Below, piece after piece: positions 36,749 through 46,070 of a DNA stretch of 64,000 nt. A model generated the notes under the pieces. That model saw only the letters and a program-made list of their open reading frames with translations. It ran no database searches and had not been told where the DNA came from. The position numbers and the translations under genes were made by a program. Each line of letters opens with the position of its first letter. The stretch's first letter is position 1. The stretch lies in the NCBI RefSeq assembly GCF_014695975.1, contig NZ_JACJPI010000058.1, forward strand, positions 664,462 through 728,461, read 5' to 3'. The DNA is from Leptolyngbya sp. FACHB-321. GTDB taxonomy: Bacteria > Cyanobacteriota > Cyanobacteriia > Leptolyngbyales > Leptolyngbyaceae.

Positions 36749-37507
36749 CTACGTAGTTGTTCTGCCAGAGTATGGCGCCTTTGAATCGAGCGATGACTTT
36801 AGCTTCTCCACAAGTGCCTGTCGATCCTCTACAGGCTCAGGCAACCGTAAACTACGTGTGCCTTTATCTGTCCAAATGATATGTAGATAGTCCCTGGGTT
36901 GACCTTTTTGAAACAGTCGATAGACCTTCATGCCAGTATCTTCGTTTAAGTCAAGGGGCTGAAGGGTATACCCCTGGGCTTGAAGCTGTTGCTCCAGTGT
37001 CTCAGAGATCTGTCGTCCATTTGTTTCAGTATAGGCATAGCAGTCCTTGACGCCCTCGCAGGCGATCGCACCCTCAACTTGAAAGACATCTGGGCTCGGT
37101 GTCGGTACAGACTGGACAGGAGTTGAAGGGGTCACAGGGGCAGAAGACGCAGGAGTTGAGATCGGTGTGGGTGCAGAGGGAGTAGGGGGTGCGCTGCGGC
37201 TTACAGGCTCTTGCGGGATAGTAATAAGCGGTGCCTTTACCCTGGCAACAGGTTTCGGCAACGCCCGCTTAGGCACAAAGGTAGCGACTGGAGCCTTCGA
37301 GGGACTGGGTTTAGGAATAACGGCAAGGGAAGAAGGCTGCTTTGGCAACGGCACCACCTTGACTGCAGTGCTCCGAGGTTTTTCCTCTGGCTTCTTATGG
37401 TCGATCGGTAAGCTCAAGACCAAGCCGTGCAGTCCTAGAGATAGGAAAATCAAAAACCAGCGTAAAGAGTTTTGAGGCTTCTGAAGACGATTCACAGTCA
37501 ATTTCAA
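36749..37507 (-). CDS. TonB-like envelope protein with Pro-rich linker
   Basis: A 252-residue protein built like TonB: a short basic N-terminus, one membrane helix (WFLIFLSLGLHGLVLSLPI, about 17-35, with the SLGLHG pattern of TonB anchors), a long Pro/Ser/Thr/Lys-rich linker (36-142) and a C-terminal domain of about 105 residues. That C-terminal domain (CEGVKDCYAYTETNGRQISE...) is not the canonical TonB fold as far as I can see. No exbB/exbD or receptor gene is nearby. A periplasm-spanning role is inference. Confidence 0.6.
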   Translation of the reverse strand: MKLTVNRLQKPQNSLRWFLIFLSLGLHGLVLSLPIDHKKPEEKPRSTAVKVVPLPKQPSSLAVIPKPSPSKAPVATFVPKRALPKPVARVKAPLITIPQEPVSRSAPPTPSAPTPISTPASSAPVTPSTPVQSVPTPSPDVFQVEGAIACEGVKDCYAYTETNGRQISETLEQQLQAQGYTLQPLDLNEDTGMKVYRLFQKGQPRDYLHIIWTDKGTRSLRLPEPVEDRQALVEKLKSSLDSKAPYSGRTTT

Positions 37508-38020
37508 CCAGGGTTAACGGCAGGCAATGAAGGAAAAAATGTTATGTGCGATGTGCCCAACGCTGCTTCCCCAAATGCTGCTTGCAACGCTTCCTCTTAC
37601 CCTTCATCTTCCAGAGCACTTAAGCAAGGAATGAGGGCAAAGCAGTGGCACAGCGAGTAAACAGAAACGGGAATCTCTACTCAAGCTTGCTTGAATCAAA
37701 ACGGAGGGAAACAGACTTAATGACAAAGACTTGCATCAATAGATCACCATAAATGATCAGTCCCTTCTTGTCCATCCCTTAAAGGGACTTATTGCAGACT
37801 TAGCGCCGATATTGAGTGGAACGAAAGACGTTAACTTTATCGAGATGCTTTGGCTTTAGTTATGCTTCATGTCTTAGCGTTGAATGAGCCAGTGCTTCAC
37901 CCAATAAGTAGGAGGGCTAAATCACTACTGAGAGACCGGGCTTCGACTGCGCTCAACCCGCCGACATATAGGGCTGACCGCATTGAGCGAAGTCAAAAGG
38001 CAGCTTATAAATAACTATGT
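37508..38020. other. 513-bp spacer with 37-nt repeat
   Basis: Between the TonB-like gene (reading left) and the end of the thioesterase gene. No gene supported. It contains repeat copy 2 (37932-37968). Confidence 0.6.
37932..37968 (+). repeat. 37-nt dispersed repeat, copy 2
   Basis: Begins GAGACCGGGCTTCGACTGCG and ends GCCGACATA. It matches the reverse strand of 18156-18192 at 35 of 37 positions. Confidence 0.8.
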
Positions 38021-38449
38021 TCAGCTATTTATGGCTTCATCTGAATGCACATAGGGCAAAAATAACGCTCGTTCTTCTGACTGCAACCGTCTTGGGCGTA
38101 GCGTGGTGCGATCAACAAACAATCCTTTTTGCCATGCTTCTGCTGCCAATGTTCTTTGAGTGTTGTAGAAATGGATCTGCATAACAGCGGATGCCTGCCG
38201 CAATTCCGAAAGCCACAGCTCTACCTGTACGCGATCGCCTAAAAAGAGTGGTGTTTTATAGGTGATCTGAGTTTGCACTAAAACTGGAGCAAACCCCTGC
38301 TGTAAGATTTCGTGGAGCGGCATTCCAACGGCTTCCAGCAATTTTGTACGTCCAATCTCCATCCATTGCACATAAACGATGTTGTTCACATGACCGATAA
38401 AGTCAATGTGGAAGGAGTAAACCTCTAGCTCAAAGCAAACTTTCTGCAT
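38021..38449 (-). CDS. acyl-CoA thioesterase, 4HBT hotdog family
   Basis: A 142-residue hotdog-fold thioesterase. YSFHIDFIGHVNNIVYVQWMEIG contains the family pattern with the catalytic Asp (FHIDFIGHVNN) and the long central helix. TYKTPLFLGDRVQVELWL forms the later strands. ATG at 38449 is chosen because AAAGGG lies eight bases upstream; the frame extends 11 residues further without homology. In cyanobacteria such enzymes can act on DHNA-CoA in phylloquinone synthesis, but the substrate cannot be read from the sequence. Confidence 0.85.
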   Translation of the reverse strand: MQKVCFELEVYSFHIDFIGHVNNIVYVQWMEIGRTKLLEAVGMPLHEILQQGFAPVLVQTQITYKTPLFLGDRVQVELWLSELRQASAVMQIHFYNTQRTLAAEAWQKGLFVDRTTLRPRRLQSEERALFLPYVHSDEAINS

Positions 38450-38678
38450 CTGTGCGCCCTTTAAATCACCGCTCAGGGACACGGTAAACCACCGCTCAAG
38501 GACACGGTATCATAACCAATAAGTGAACTCACAAGCTAGCCACTAGGCGCAATCGCATCGCAACCGACAGTTTAGAATTTCTCAAACAAACGCTCGCCTG
38601 AAAATAGTACGAAGGATAATGAAGGGGCGTGAGTTCGGTTTAGACTCAGTAAATAGCCAGTGTAGTAAAGGTGCAAAT

Positions 38679-38855
38679 ATGAGTACTGGTTTAGAAGACG
38701 AGCAATCACAGCAGCTTCTGTCTTTAATTAACGGCTTAGAAGAGCTAATAGCAGTTACTGATCAGGATGGTGCAGAAGAAGTCTTAGACGAACTGTATGT
38801 GCTTCTTACTAAAATCTACGATCGTTTTCCAGAGCTAGACACAGACGAAGCGTAA
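38679..38855 (+). CDS. small acidic hypothetical protein
   Basis: A 58-residue acidic helical protein from ATG at 38679 (starts MSTGLEDEQSQQLLSLI). An in-frame start at 38619 would add 20 residues of poor quality. Heptad-like Leu/Ile spacing (LLSLINGLEELIAVTD, then VLDELYVLLTKIYDRF) suggests a helical hairpin or dimer. Family not recognised. Confidence 0.55.
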   Translation: MSTGLEDEQSQQLLSLINGLEELIAVTDQDGAEEVLDELYVLLTKIYDRFPELDTDEA

Positions 38856-39109
38856 GGGCGATCGTTATAATCACGACGGCAAAATTGCAAGCACCCGATA
38901 TTGCTGTGGTTGAATTGATGCCATACTATCGCTCCAATCATCCTGCCTCTAGAAGGATGACTATTAACCGTTTCTGCGGTGAGCTGTTGATCGACGGTGA
39001 GAGAGCCGTACAAGTTGCTTTACTTCTACATTGCAGCGGCAATAATAAGCCGTAACAGCAGCAATGTAGCAACTTGCTCTCAAACACAGCCCACTTATAT
39101 AGGTATGGC

Positions 39110-39985
39110 ATGGAAACGAAACAGTTAGGCAACACAGGTATACCCGTCAGCGCAATCGGTTTGGGTGGTATGCCAATGTCACTCAGCAGTCGCCCACCCG
39201 AAGCACAGTCGATCGCCACGATTCATCGCGCTCTTGATCTCGGCGTTACACTCATCGATACTGCCGATTCTTATTGCAAAGATGAGTCAGACAAGCACCA
39301 TAACGAACGTCTAATTTATAAAGCACTCCAGGAGTACAGTCAGGATACGAGCAATGTCATGATTGCGACGAAGGGTGGTTTGATGCGACCAAACGGTGAC
39401 TGGACGCGCAATGGGAATCCTGACCATCTCCGGGAAACGATCCATGCCAGCTTTGAGGCGCTGGGCGGCGATCAACCGATCGGACTCTGGCAGTATCATG
39501 CCCCCGACCCCAATTACTCGATTGAAGAGTCGCTTAAGCCAGCTAGAGAAGCCGTTGTCAACGGTCTGATTCGGTTTGTGGGTGTTTCCAACTTTTCGGT
39601 CGAGCAGATTAAGCGTGCACGTGATGTAGTTGAAATCGAGTCAGTGCAGAACCAGTACAATCCCTGGAATCGTGAACCAGAGTCGGATGGGGTGCTGGAG
39701 TATTGCGATCGCGAAGGGCTGACCTTCTTACCCTGGAGCCCCTTAGGCGGTAGCCGACGGTTTAACCAAATTAAAGAGATCAAGGCGATCGTCCAATTGG
39801 CGCAAGCAAAGGGTGTTTCAGTTTACAGCATTGTGCTGGCATGGCTGCGGGCAAAATCACCCAGCGTCTTACCGATCCCCGGTGCCAGTAAACCAGAGAG
39901 CATTGAGGATTCCATCACAGCTGCAACGGTTAAGCTCGATCAGACAGAAGTTGACCAGATCGACCAGGCGATCGCAACGACCTGA
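39110..39985 (+). CDS. aldo/keto reductase
   Basis: A 291-residue NADPH-dependent reductase with the (beta/alpha)8 barrel fold. The catalytic tetrad is visible: Asp50 and Tyr55 in LIDTADSYCKD, Lys88 in MIATKGG, and His130 in LWQYHAPDP. VLPIPGASKPESIEDS near the C-terminus binds cofactor. ATG at 39110 is chosen (METKQLGNTGIPVSAIGLGG is the normal family start) over a frame opening at 39074. Substrate unknown; cytoplasmic. Convergent with the transpeptidase gene, 9 bp apart. Confidence 0.92.
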   Translation: METKQLGNTGIPVSAIGLGGMPMSLSSRPPEAQSIATIHRALDLGVTLIDTADSYCKDESDKHHNERLIYKALQEYSQDTSNVMIATKGGLMRPNGDWTRNGNPDHLRETIHASFEALGGDQPIGLWQYHAPDPNYSIEESLKPAREAVVNGLIRFVGVSNFSVEQIKRARDVVEIESVQNQYNPWNREPESDGVLEYCDREGLTFLPWSPLGGSRRFNQIKEIKAIVQLAQAKGVSVYSIVLAWLRAKSPSVLPIPGASKPESIEDSITAATVKLDQTEVDQIDQAIATT

Positions 39986-39994
39986 GCGGGCAGC

Positions 39995-40645
39995 TTACTT
40001 CACAACTGTAACGACGGTGCCAAGGGTGACTTGTTTGAATAGGTCTTCTACATCTTTGTTGTACATCCGAATACAGCCATGAGACGCTGCTCGACCGACC
40101 GATCGAGGGTTCGGCGTACCGTGAAAGCCAATCCAGTTCTTGCCATCAGTCCAGAAACCAATCCAGTAGCGTCCAAGCGGATTTTCAGGATCACCACCTG
40201 GAATCACCACCCCTTTTCGTAAGGGATTTATCCAGGTGGGGTTCTTGATCATTTGCTTGACCTCATAAGAGCCAGTCGGTGTTTCCCAACCAGGACGACC
40301 AACGGCGATCGCGTAGTTTTTGACCACTGTAGAGCCACGATATAGCGTCACCTGACGACGGCTAAGGCGAATTTCTAACCGCAAAGCTTCAGCATCCGGT
40401 TTTGTTAAGGCTGGATCAGGCTCAAACCGCAAATCTGGATGAACGCCGGGATCAAGGTAGGGAGCCAGCGTTTTCGGAATATCTCGCTGATTTGGCAGCG
40501 CCGGCTGCTCTTCCTGTGGGGTAACGGTCTCGGTGGTAGTTGGGGGTTCAACGGTGGCTGGTGTTGCTGCCATAGCCAGAGATGGCATGACCAGCAGCTT
40601 CGCCGCCAACAGTACACCCGCTAATTTCTTTGAAGATTGCAGCAT
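39995..40645 (-). CDS. L,D-transpeptidase (YkuD domain)
   Basis: A 216-residue periplasmic enzyme that makes 3-3 peptidoglycan cross-links or links proteins to the wall. Signal peptide at 1-26 (LLAAKLLVMPSLAMA). A Pro/Thr-rich stretch (28-65) leads to the YkuD domain (about 88-215). Active-site residues are in WIGFHGTP (His175) and RAASHGCIRMYNKDVEDLF (His189, Cys191). All motifs are complete. Single gene, no terminator seen. Confidence 0.94.
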   Translation of the reverse strand: MLQSSKKLAGVLLAAKLLVMPSLAMAATPATVEPPTTTETVTPQEEQPALPNQRDIPKTLAPYLDPGVHPDLRFEPDPALTKPDAEALRLEIRLSRRQVTLYRGSTVVKNYAIAVGRPGWETPTGSYEVKQMIKNPTWINPLRKGVVIPGGDPENPLGRYWIGFWTDGKNWIGFHGTPNPRSVGRAASHGCIRMYNKDVEDLFKQVTLGTVVTVVK

Positions 40646-40995
40646 TACAGATAGACAAGAGACGAGTTCAGAATAACGATAATAGCTGCTCAGTTATAGC
40701 CTGGATCGATCAAGTGAGGCATCTACCCACCTATCTACCGGAAGCTAGTACTGCAAGAAGCAAAAATGACCACTCAGATTTCTGAGTTTTTCAAACATCT
40801 AGGAACTTGGGAATGCCTTAAATCAGTAATATTCACTCAGCAATTACATGAAGTAGATTTCTGCGGTCAAGTATCAAAAAGGATGACTTAAAAGGAATCA
40901 ATTGGTTCCTGTTAGCAGATGCCATTCCTCAGACTGATGCTTGTATTCTGTTTATCCTGCAATGATGGTCAAAATTAATTAGCAAGGGCAATGGG
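40646..40995. other. 350-bp divergent promoter region
   Basis: Between the transpeptidase and YihY genes, both reading outward. It is AT-richer toward the right. No ORF or repeat supported. Confidence 0.55.
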
Positions 40996-42048
40996 ATGAA
41001 GGCAAAAGATGTCGTTACGCTGCTCAAAGAGACGGTAGCAGAATGGAGCGAAGATAAAGTACCGCTCTGGGCAGCAGCATTGGCGTACTACACTATCTTT
41101 TCGCTCGCTCCACTCTTGTTGATTGCGATTTCGATCGCTGGTGTTGTCTTTGGTGAAGAGGCTGCCAGAGGCGAGATTGTAGGGCAGATTCGCGGTCTAG
41201 TAGGGCAGGACGGGGCAGAAGCGATTCAAGGAATGATCCAAAACGTTAATCGCCCCGGTTCTGGTGGCACTCTTGCGACGATCGTTGGGGTGGTAACGCT
41301 ACTGTTTGGAGCCTCTGGTGTTTTTGGCCAGTTGCAAGATGCACTGAATACAATTTGGGGTGTTAAACCGAAACCTGGTCAAGGCATTACAAGCTTTATT
41401 CAGGCTCGCTTTCTGTCCTTTGCTATGGTTTTGGTAATTGGCTTTTTGCTGTTAGTCTCGCTAGTTTTGTCAGCAGCGTTGGCAGCGATCACCACCTTCT
41501 TTAGCCATTTTCTACCGACCTTTGTTGCGTTAGGTCAGCTTCTAAACTTCGTGGTTTCGTTTGGCTTTATTACGCTCCTGTTCGCTGCCATTTACAAGTT
41601 TTTGCCTGATGTCAATGTTGCCTGGAAAGACCTTTGGATCGGCGCTGCCACCACGTCTCTTCTGTTTAACATTGGTAAGTTTTTGATTGGGCTGTATTTA
41701 GGCAATAGTGGTGCGACCTCAGCCTATGGAGCCGCTGGTTCACTCGTTATTCTTTTGTTGTGGGTCTTCTATTCAGCACAAATTATTTTGTTTGGTGCTG
41801 AGTTTACGCAGGTTTTTGCCAAGCATCGTGGTTCAGAAATCACGCCTAGCGACCATGCTGTATGGATTACGCCCAGGGCTGAAGGTACAGCAACGATGCA
41901 AACTGAGTCTGAACGTACGCAACCAGCACAGTCTACTGGTACATCGCGGAAGCGCCATAACCACCTTGCAGCTTGGGCTGGCTCTGCTGTTATGCTCATT
42001 GGGGCTGTGCGTCGATCGACGCAACCACGTCAGCGCAAACGCCGTTAG
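40996..42048 (+). CDS. YihY/BrkB-family membrane protein
   Basis: A 350-residue integral membrane protein with about six helices. WAAALAYYTIFSLAPLLLIA (about 25-44) is the family signature, followed by LLFGASGVFGQLQDALNTIW and, near the C-terminus of the domain, AAGSLVILLLWVFYSAQIIL. The last 70 residues are polar and Arg-rich with a short hydrophobic stretch (LAAWAGSAVMLIGAV). Once called ribonuclease BN by mistake; real function unknown, perhaps transport. ATG at 40996 has AAGG upstream. Convergent with the pentapeptide-repeat gene. Confidence 0.92.
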   Translation: MKAKDVVTLLKETVAEWSEDKVPLWAAALAYYTIFSLAPLLLIAISIAGVVFGEEAARGEIVGQIRGLVGQDGAEAIQGMIQNVNRPGSGGTLATIVGVVTLLFGASGVFGQLQDALNTIWGVKPKPGQGITSFIQARFLSFAMVLVIGFLLLVSLVLSAALAAITTFFSHFLPTFVALGQLLNFVVSFGFITLLFAAIYKFLPDVNVAWKDLWIGAATTSLLFNIGKFLIGLYLGNSGATSAYGAAGSLVILLLWVFYSAQIILFGAEFTQVFAKHRGSEITPSDHAVWITPRAEGTATMQTESERTQPAQSTGTSRKRHNHLAAWAGSAVMLIGAVRRSTQPRQRKRR

Positions 42049-42126
42049 TATCGATTGCGGAACTGACTGTGACTGGTAGAACTTTTGTAACTAGTAGAAA
42101 GCACTATTGCATCAGAGTGCTTCACT

Positions 42127-42645
42127 TCAGCGGCATCCCAAACTGTCGCGTGTCGCAACACCCGTTGATGGATTGACACCTTCAGCACGCTGGCAGAGTT
42201 GCAGAATATCGTAGCGATCGATGATGGCATCGGTAAAATCGGCTCCAGTCACCTCTGCTTCATTAAAGATGCTGCGGCTCAGCGTTGCACCAACCAAAAT
42301 GGCATTCGTGAGCTTTGCTTTATAGAAGGTGACGCGATCGCCCAACGCATTTTCTAAATTTGCGCCTGTCAGGTTAGCTCCCAAAAGATTTCCTTTTGTC
42401 AAGATTGCACCTTTCATATTTGCGCCCGCAAAATTGGCATTACGCATCTCTGCCGCTACAAAAACACCTCCTACTAAATCAGTGTTAGCAAAGTCACGGT
42501 TTTCTAAATTAGTGTTGCTGTAATTAATTGTTTTTGCCTGAGCAAAAGCAGGCGTAGCGCCCAATAGGACCCATAACCACGCTAGCGCGATCGCCAGCAA
42601 GACAACAAAAAATCGCCTCATAAATTTGATTGAAAGCTCTTGCAT
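42127..42645 (-). CDS. lumenal/periplasmic pentapeptide-repeat protein
   Basis: A 172-residue exported protein. Signal peptide with AWLWVLLGATPAFAQA (cut after AFA). Residues from about 40 to 145 are consecutive A(D/N)LXX pentapeptides (LLGANLTGANLENA and similar), forming a right-handed quadrilateral helix. The C-terminal NPSTGVATRDSLGC resembles that of plant thylakoid lumen proteins TL15/TL17 and their cyanobacterial relatives. Start at 42645 is kept; Met9 at 42621 is an alternative. Function unknown. Confidence 0.88.
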   Translation of the reverse strand: MQELSIKFMRRFFVVLLAIALAWLWVLLGATPAFAQAKTINYSNTNLENRDFANTDLVGGVFVAAEMRNANFAGANMKGAILTKGNLLGANLTGANLENALGDRVTFYKAKLTNAILVGATLSRSIFNEAEVTGADFTDAIIDRYDILQLCQRAEGVNPSTGVATRDSLGCR

Positions 42646-42752
42646 AGAAAAACCTGGCAGATTAGAAGACCACTATTCCTATCTAACAACAAGATGAAGC
42701 AGCGATCAGTGCCCTCACGTTTCTCTAACCATAGAGATATCTAGACATCACG

Positions 42753-44141
42753 TTACTTTGCTGGGAAAACCCAATCATCGCCAAGGCGGATAGTCAAATC
42801 GGAGTCTAAATCACCTGTTGAATCGGCAGCAACTCGACCCGCATTCAGCAGTTTTTGCACCATTTCTGCACTGCTTAAGTCGCCTTGTTGGGCAATGATT
42901 TGGGTTTGCTTCTGTTTATCAGACCAGTCAGAGGCGATATAGACGTTTGAAAAGCCCTGGTTCGACAGATAAGCGCGCAGTTCACTAGCTGCATCTGGCT
43001 TACTAGATGCGTTTTGAATGGCAACTCTAAGGTCTTGAGTGCGTAGTTGATTCGTCGCTGCATCCATTGCCTCTACGTCAAAATACTGCCGCAAAACCCG
43101 ATCGCGCCCCTCAGGGTTCATAATCCAATAGCTGGCAACAAACTCGTCAGGATTGCTGAAGCGCCCTGGCAACATCACCATTTTAAAGTTGCCTTGACTT
43201 AGCTTGCGTCCAGCACTGGTCAATGCAATCATTTCCTCCAGGCTCAGATTTGTATCAATGTACTTCTGCATTGCCGAAACCAACCCGGGTAACCGGGGCA
43301 GCACGAGGGGGTTCGTCAGGCGTTTAAGCAACGCTTTGAGCAGAGTTTGCTGACGTTGAACGCGCCCAATATCACCGTAGGCATCCTGCCGAAAACGAGC
43401 AAACTGCTCGGCTTGGTCGCCGTTAAGAGTTTGTAAGCCAGGAGAGAGATCAATCTTCAGCTTCTGAGTCTGATCAACGTAGGACATTTTCTCAGGCACA
43501 TAGACCTCAACGCCGCCCAGCAGATCAACGAGTTCTCGAAATGCTGCTGTATCAACTCGTACATATCGATCGATCGATATGCCATTCAAAAGACCACTGA
43601 CCGTTCTGGCAGCTAGCTCAGAGCCTCCCCTCACATTGGCATCATTGACTTTAGTGACACCGACTGTAGGGATGCTGACTTGAGTATCACGTGGAATCGA
43701 TAGCAGCTTTACTGAGTCATCAGTAGGGTCAACTCGTAGCAGCAGCATCGTATCACTGCGTCCATTAAAAAGTTCTTTTGAGCCTGCCTTAGCCTGAGGG
43801 ACACGATCGATCCCCATGACCAGGATGTTAACTGAGCGACCGACCTGATACTGAAAGCCAGACTGCCAAAGACTGCTGTTGGGTGACTTCTCCCCTTCTG
43901 TACTCGACGCGACACCCGTTGGCAATGGCACCATCATCGCCACTGTCATACCGATCGCAGTAGAGACCGCCGCTGCCGCAACCAGAGCTAAACGTTTCAA
44001 CAGCCATCTTGCAGGAGGATTGCTTTGAGCTGGTGGGATGGCGATCGTTGGTTGTGGAGGAACATTAGCACCTAAGTGACTATGAGGCTGACTGGCTTGA
44101 TCCGACGGTTGAACATGCGCGCCTCTTTCAGTTTTTGTCAC
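42753..44141 (-). CDS. LytR-CpsA-Psr (LCP) family glycopolymer ligase
   Basis: A 462-residue membrane-anchored enzyme that attaches polysaccharide or other glycopolymers to peptidoglycan. A Pro-rich cytoplasmic tail (1-45) precedes one membrane helix (about 48-72). The LCP domain starts with VNILVMGIDRV and has GRSDTMLLLRVD (Arg128, Asp130) and LLSIPRDTQVSIP (Arg151, Asp152). A LytR_C-type domain lies at about 370-455. Full set of polyprenyl-phosphate-binding Arg/Asp residues, so likely active. The neighbouring glycosyltransferase is 830 bp away on the same strand. Confidence 0.94.
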   Translation of the reverse strand: MTKTERGAHVQPSDQASQPHSHLGANVPPQPTIAIPPAQSNPPARWLLKRLALVAAAAVSTAIGMTVAMMVPLPTGVASSTEGEKSPNSSLWQSGFQYQVGRSVNILVMGIDRVPQAKAGSKELFNGRSDTMLLLRVDPTDDSVKLLSIPRDTQVSIPTVGVTKVNDANVRGGSELAARTVSGLLNGISIDRYVRVDTAAFRELVDLLGGVEVYVPEKMSYVDQTQKLKIDLSPGLQTLNGDQAEQFARFRQDAYGDIGRVQRQQTLLKALLKRLTNPLVLPRLPGLVSAMQKYIDTNLSLEEMIALTSAGRKLSQGNFKMVMLPGRFSNPDEFVASYWIMNPEGRDRVLRQYFDVEAMDAATNQLRTQDLRVAIQNASSKPDAASELRAYLSNQGFSNVYIASDWSDKQKQTQIIAQQGDLSSAEMVQKLLNAGRVAADSTGDLDSDLTIRLGDDWVFPAK

Positions 44142-44975
44142 TACAAGCGATCCTTCTTATTGAAATTAGGTGGCAAAGCCTACCCGTCTAAAAACTACCC
44201 AACCCAACTTGTTGAGCATTATAGCCTGAGCCTGCAAGATGCCTAGTCCATACGGGGATATAATTCTGCCAGCATCCTACCAGCATTGATCGGGCAGAAC
44301 GGAGGAGCTCTCAGGTTCACTATCTTTCCAGGTTCACTGTTTACAGCCAAATGATTTTGAGTCTTGTGCCAACACTGCTTACTTCATCACACTTCGTTTA
44401 GCGACATAAATCAGCTCTTGATAGGAGAGCAATTAACAATAATCCGACTAAGCTCACTGACACACTACATCTTTTTCTTTAACAGACGCAGAGACATAGA
44501 CCGCAAAACAAAGTCTAGGTTTCTTCTGATTTTTAAGAGCAGAGCGGGTCTTTGACTTACATTAAGGAAACAATAGCAAGATACAAAAAGAGCGGCAGCA
44601 AAAATAGCCTATAAAACTTAGAGATAAAGCAGCACAGAGGAAAGAAGCGCCTATCCCACAAGCTGTTAAAAAAGACTTTGGCAATACAAAAATCTGTTCA
44701 ATGAGCTACATTAGCCTATCAAACAGATTTCTTTGCTAGAAGCAAGCGCGATCGAAATGTTGCCAATAGTATCAATCTAAAAAATGCTGGCTATAGCTTT
44801 CTCCACTTAATTTTCCTCAATCCCGCTTATGAAGATCCCGCTTATGAAGGGGAATCTTACTTCGTAGCGTGTAGAAAGGGAATTGGTATAAAAGAAGAAA
44901 GCTATTAAGTCGATCGCGATCACCCTCATTTCACCGATTAGTGAGGAGCCAAGACGAGTATTGAGTTTAGAGACA
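44142..44975. other. 834-bp AT-rich spacer
   Basis: No supported gene. Contains a perfect 15-bp tandem duplication, ATCCCGCTTATGAAG at 44820-44834 and 44835-44849. The left part has several T-runs (CTTTTTCTTTAACAG) without a convincing stem. Confidence 0.6.
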
Positions 44976-46070
44976 TTAAGCTGGTAAAGGTGCTGCGAAG
45001 GATTCAGGTTGAGGCACATTACCTAACTGTTGCAGTTGAGCGATCATACTCTCGACATAGTATTCGCTGGTATGTTCGCTCAAAATGCGCGCATAAGCCG
45101 CTTCCGCTTGTTGAGCAGCTACTTCAGGATGCTCCAGTAAGTGTGTAATAGCGTGTTGCAGTCCAGCAGCATCACCAGCCTCAACACCAGTGACAAGCCC
45201 TAAGTTGATTAATTCGTCGGCAAGACCAGGGGTACGGGTCATAACGACAGGTCGCCGACATGCCATCGCTTCTATGAGCGTTGTGAGCCCAGCCGAGTAG
45301 TTATTCCATAAGAGGCTAACGACCACAACATCGGCATCGCGGTAAAGTTGCAAAAACTCAGACCAGTCGTAGTGTCGGGAAGCCATGTTATCAGGCATGA
45401 CTTTTGGGAACGCAACCTTTGTCTTTGCCGATGCGTTAGGTGAAACGGCACAAATTTTCACGTCAACATCCAGAGCTTGCGTGGCAGCAGCCAGCGTTTG
45501 ATAGTCTCGCTGTTCTAAGCCAGCGCTGACAACCAATGGTCGCGTTTTGGGCTGTGCAGCACCAGGGTTAAAGAATCGGATATCGGTTTGCTCCGGCTGC
45601 TGATAGATACGCTCGCCAGAAAGCTGCAAATAATCACGAATATAGGTTGCTTTTATTTGAGTATTGACGGCAAAGAGGTCAATTTGATCGCCGAGGCGGA
45701 AGAACTTTAACAGTCGTCGCACACGTCTCCGATAGGGAGCCATCACTGAAACCGCTAATTTCGGTCTCTTGCCCTTGAATTTGCAAAGTATTGCCAGCGC
45801 AAAACCCACATCTTCGCCTAAACAGAAGACAGTATCGTGTTCTGTAAGCTGAGACACTAAGCGCCGAGCCAGTGCCCACTGTTCGGGTTGCCCAATGATC
45901 TTCGAGCACAGCCAGTCAAAGAGAGTAAGTGGGTCGTTAGTGGGAACGTGAACGGTTGCTCCTAATGTTTGGCTGAGATTCCATATAACGTGACGCGGAC
46001 GTTTGCCTGCCTGGGCTTCACGCTCAATGCCTTCTAAATCAAAGTCTCTGCTTAAAAGAATGTGATACAT
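44976..46070 (-). CDS. glycosyltransferase, GT4-like
   Basis: A 364-residue GT-B glycosyltransferase. The C-terminal nucleotide-sugar half has the GT4 pattern DVVVVSLLWNNYSAGLTTLI then EAMACRRPVVMTRTPGLADE, with the E-x7-E-type motif. The N-terminal half contains DTVFCLGEDVGFALAIL and a helix-rich acceptor side. No signal peptide; peripheral membrane enzyme at most. Acceptor and sugar cannot be read. Large AT-rich spacers on both sides suggest its own transcript. Confidence 0.85.
   Translation of the reverse strand: MYHILLSRDFDLEGIEREAQAGKRPRHVIWNLSQTLGATVHVPTNDPLTLFDWLCSKIIGQPEQWALARRLVSQLTEHDTVFCLGEDVGFALAILCKFKGKRPKLAVSVMAPYRRRVRRLLKFFRLGDQIDLFAVNTQIKATYIRDYLQLSGERIYQQPEQTDIRFFNPGAAQPKTRPLVVSAGLEQRDYQTLAAATQALDVDVKICAVSPNASAKTKVAFPKVMPDNMASRHYDWSEFLQLYRDADVVVVSLLWNNYSAGLTTLIEAMACRRPVVMTRTPGLADELINLGLVTGVEAGDAAGLQHAITHLLEHPEVAAQQAEAAYARILSEHTSEYYVESMIAQLQQLGNVPQPESFAAPLPA

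Noticed and set aside
42045..42230. 61-codon frame between the YihY and pentapeptide genes
   Set aside because: Overlaps the end of the pentapeptide-repeat gene in another frame; no motif.
44364..44555. 63-codon plus-strand frame in the AT-rich spacer
   Set aside because: No RBS, no family signature, composition like the surrounding non-coding DNA.
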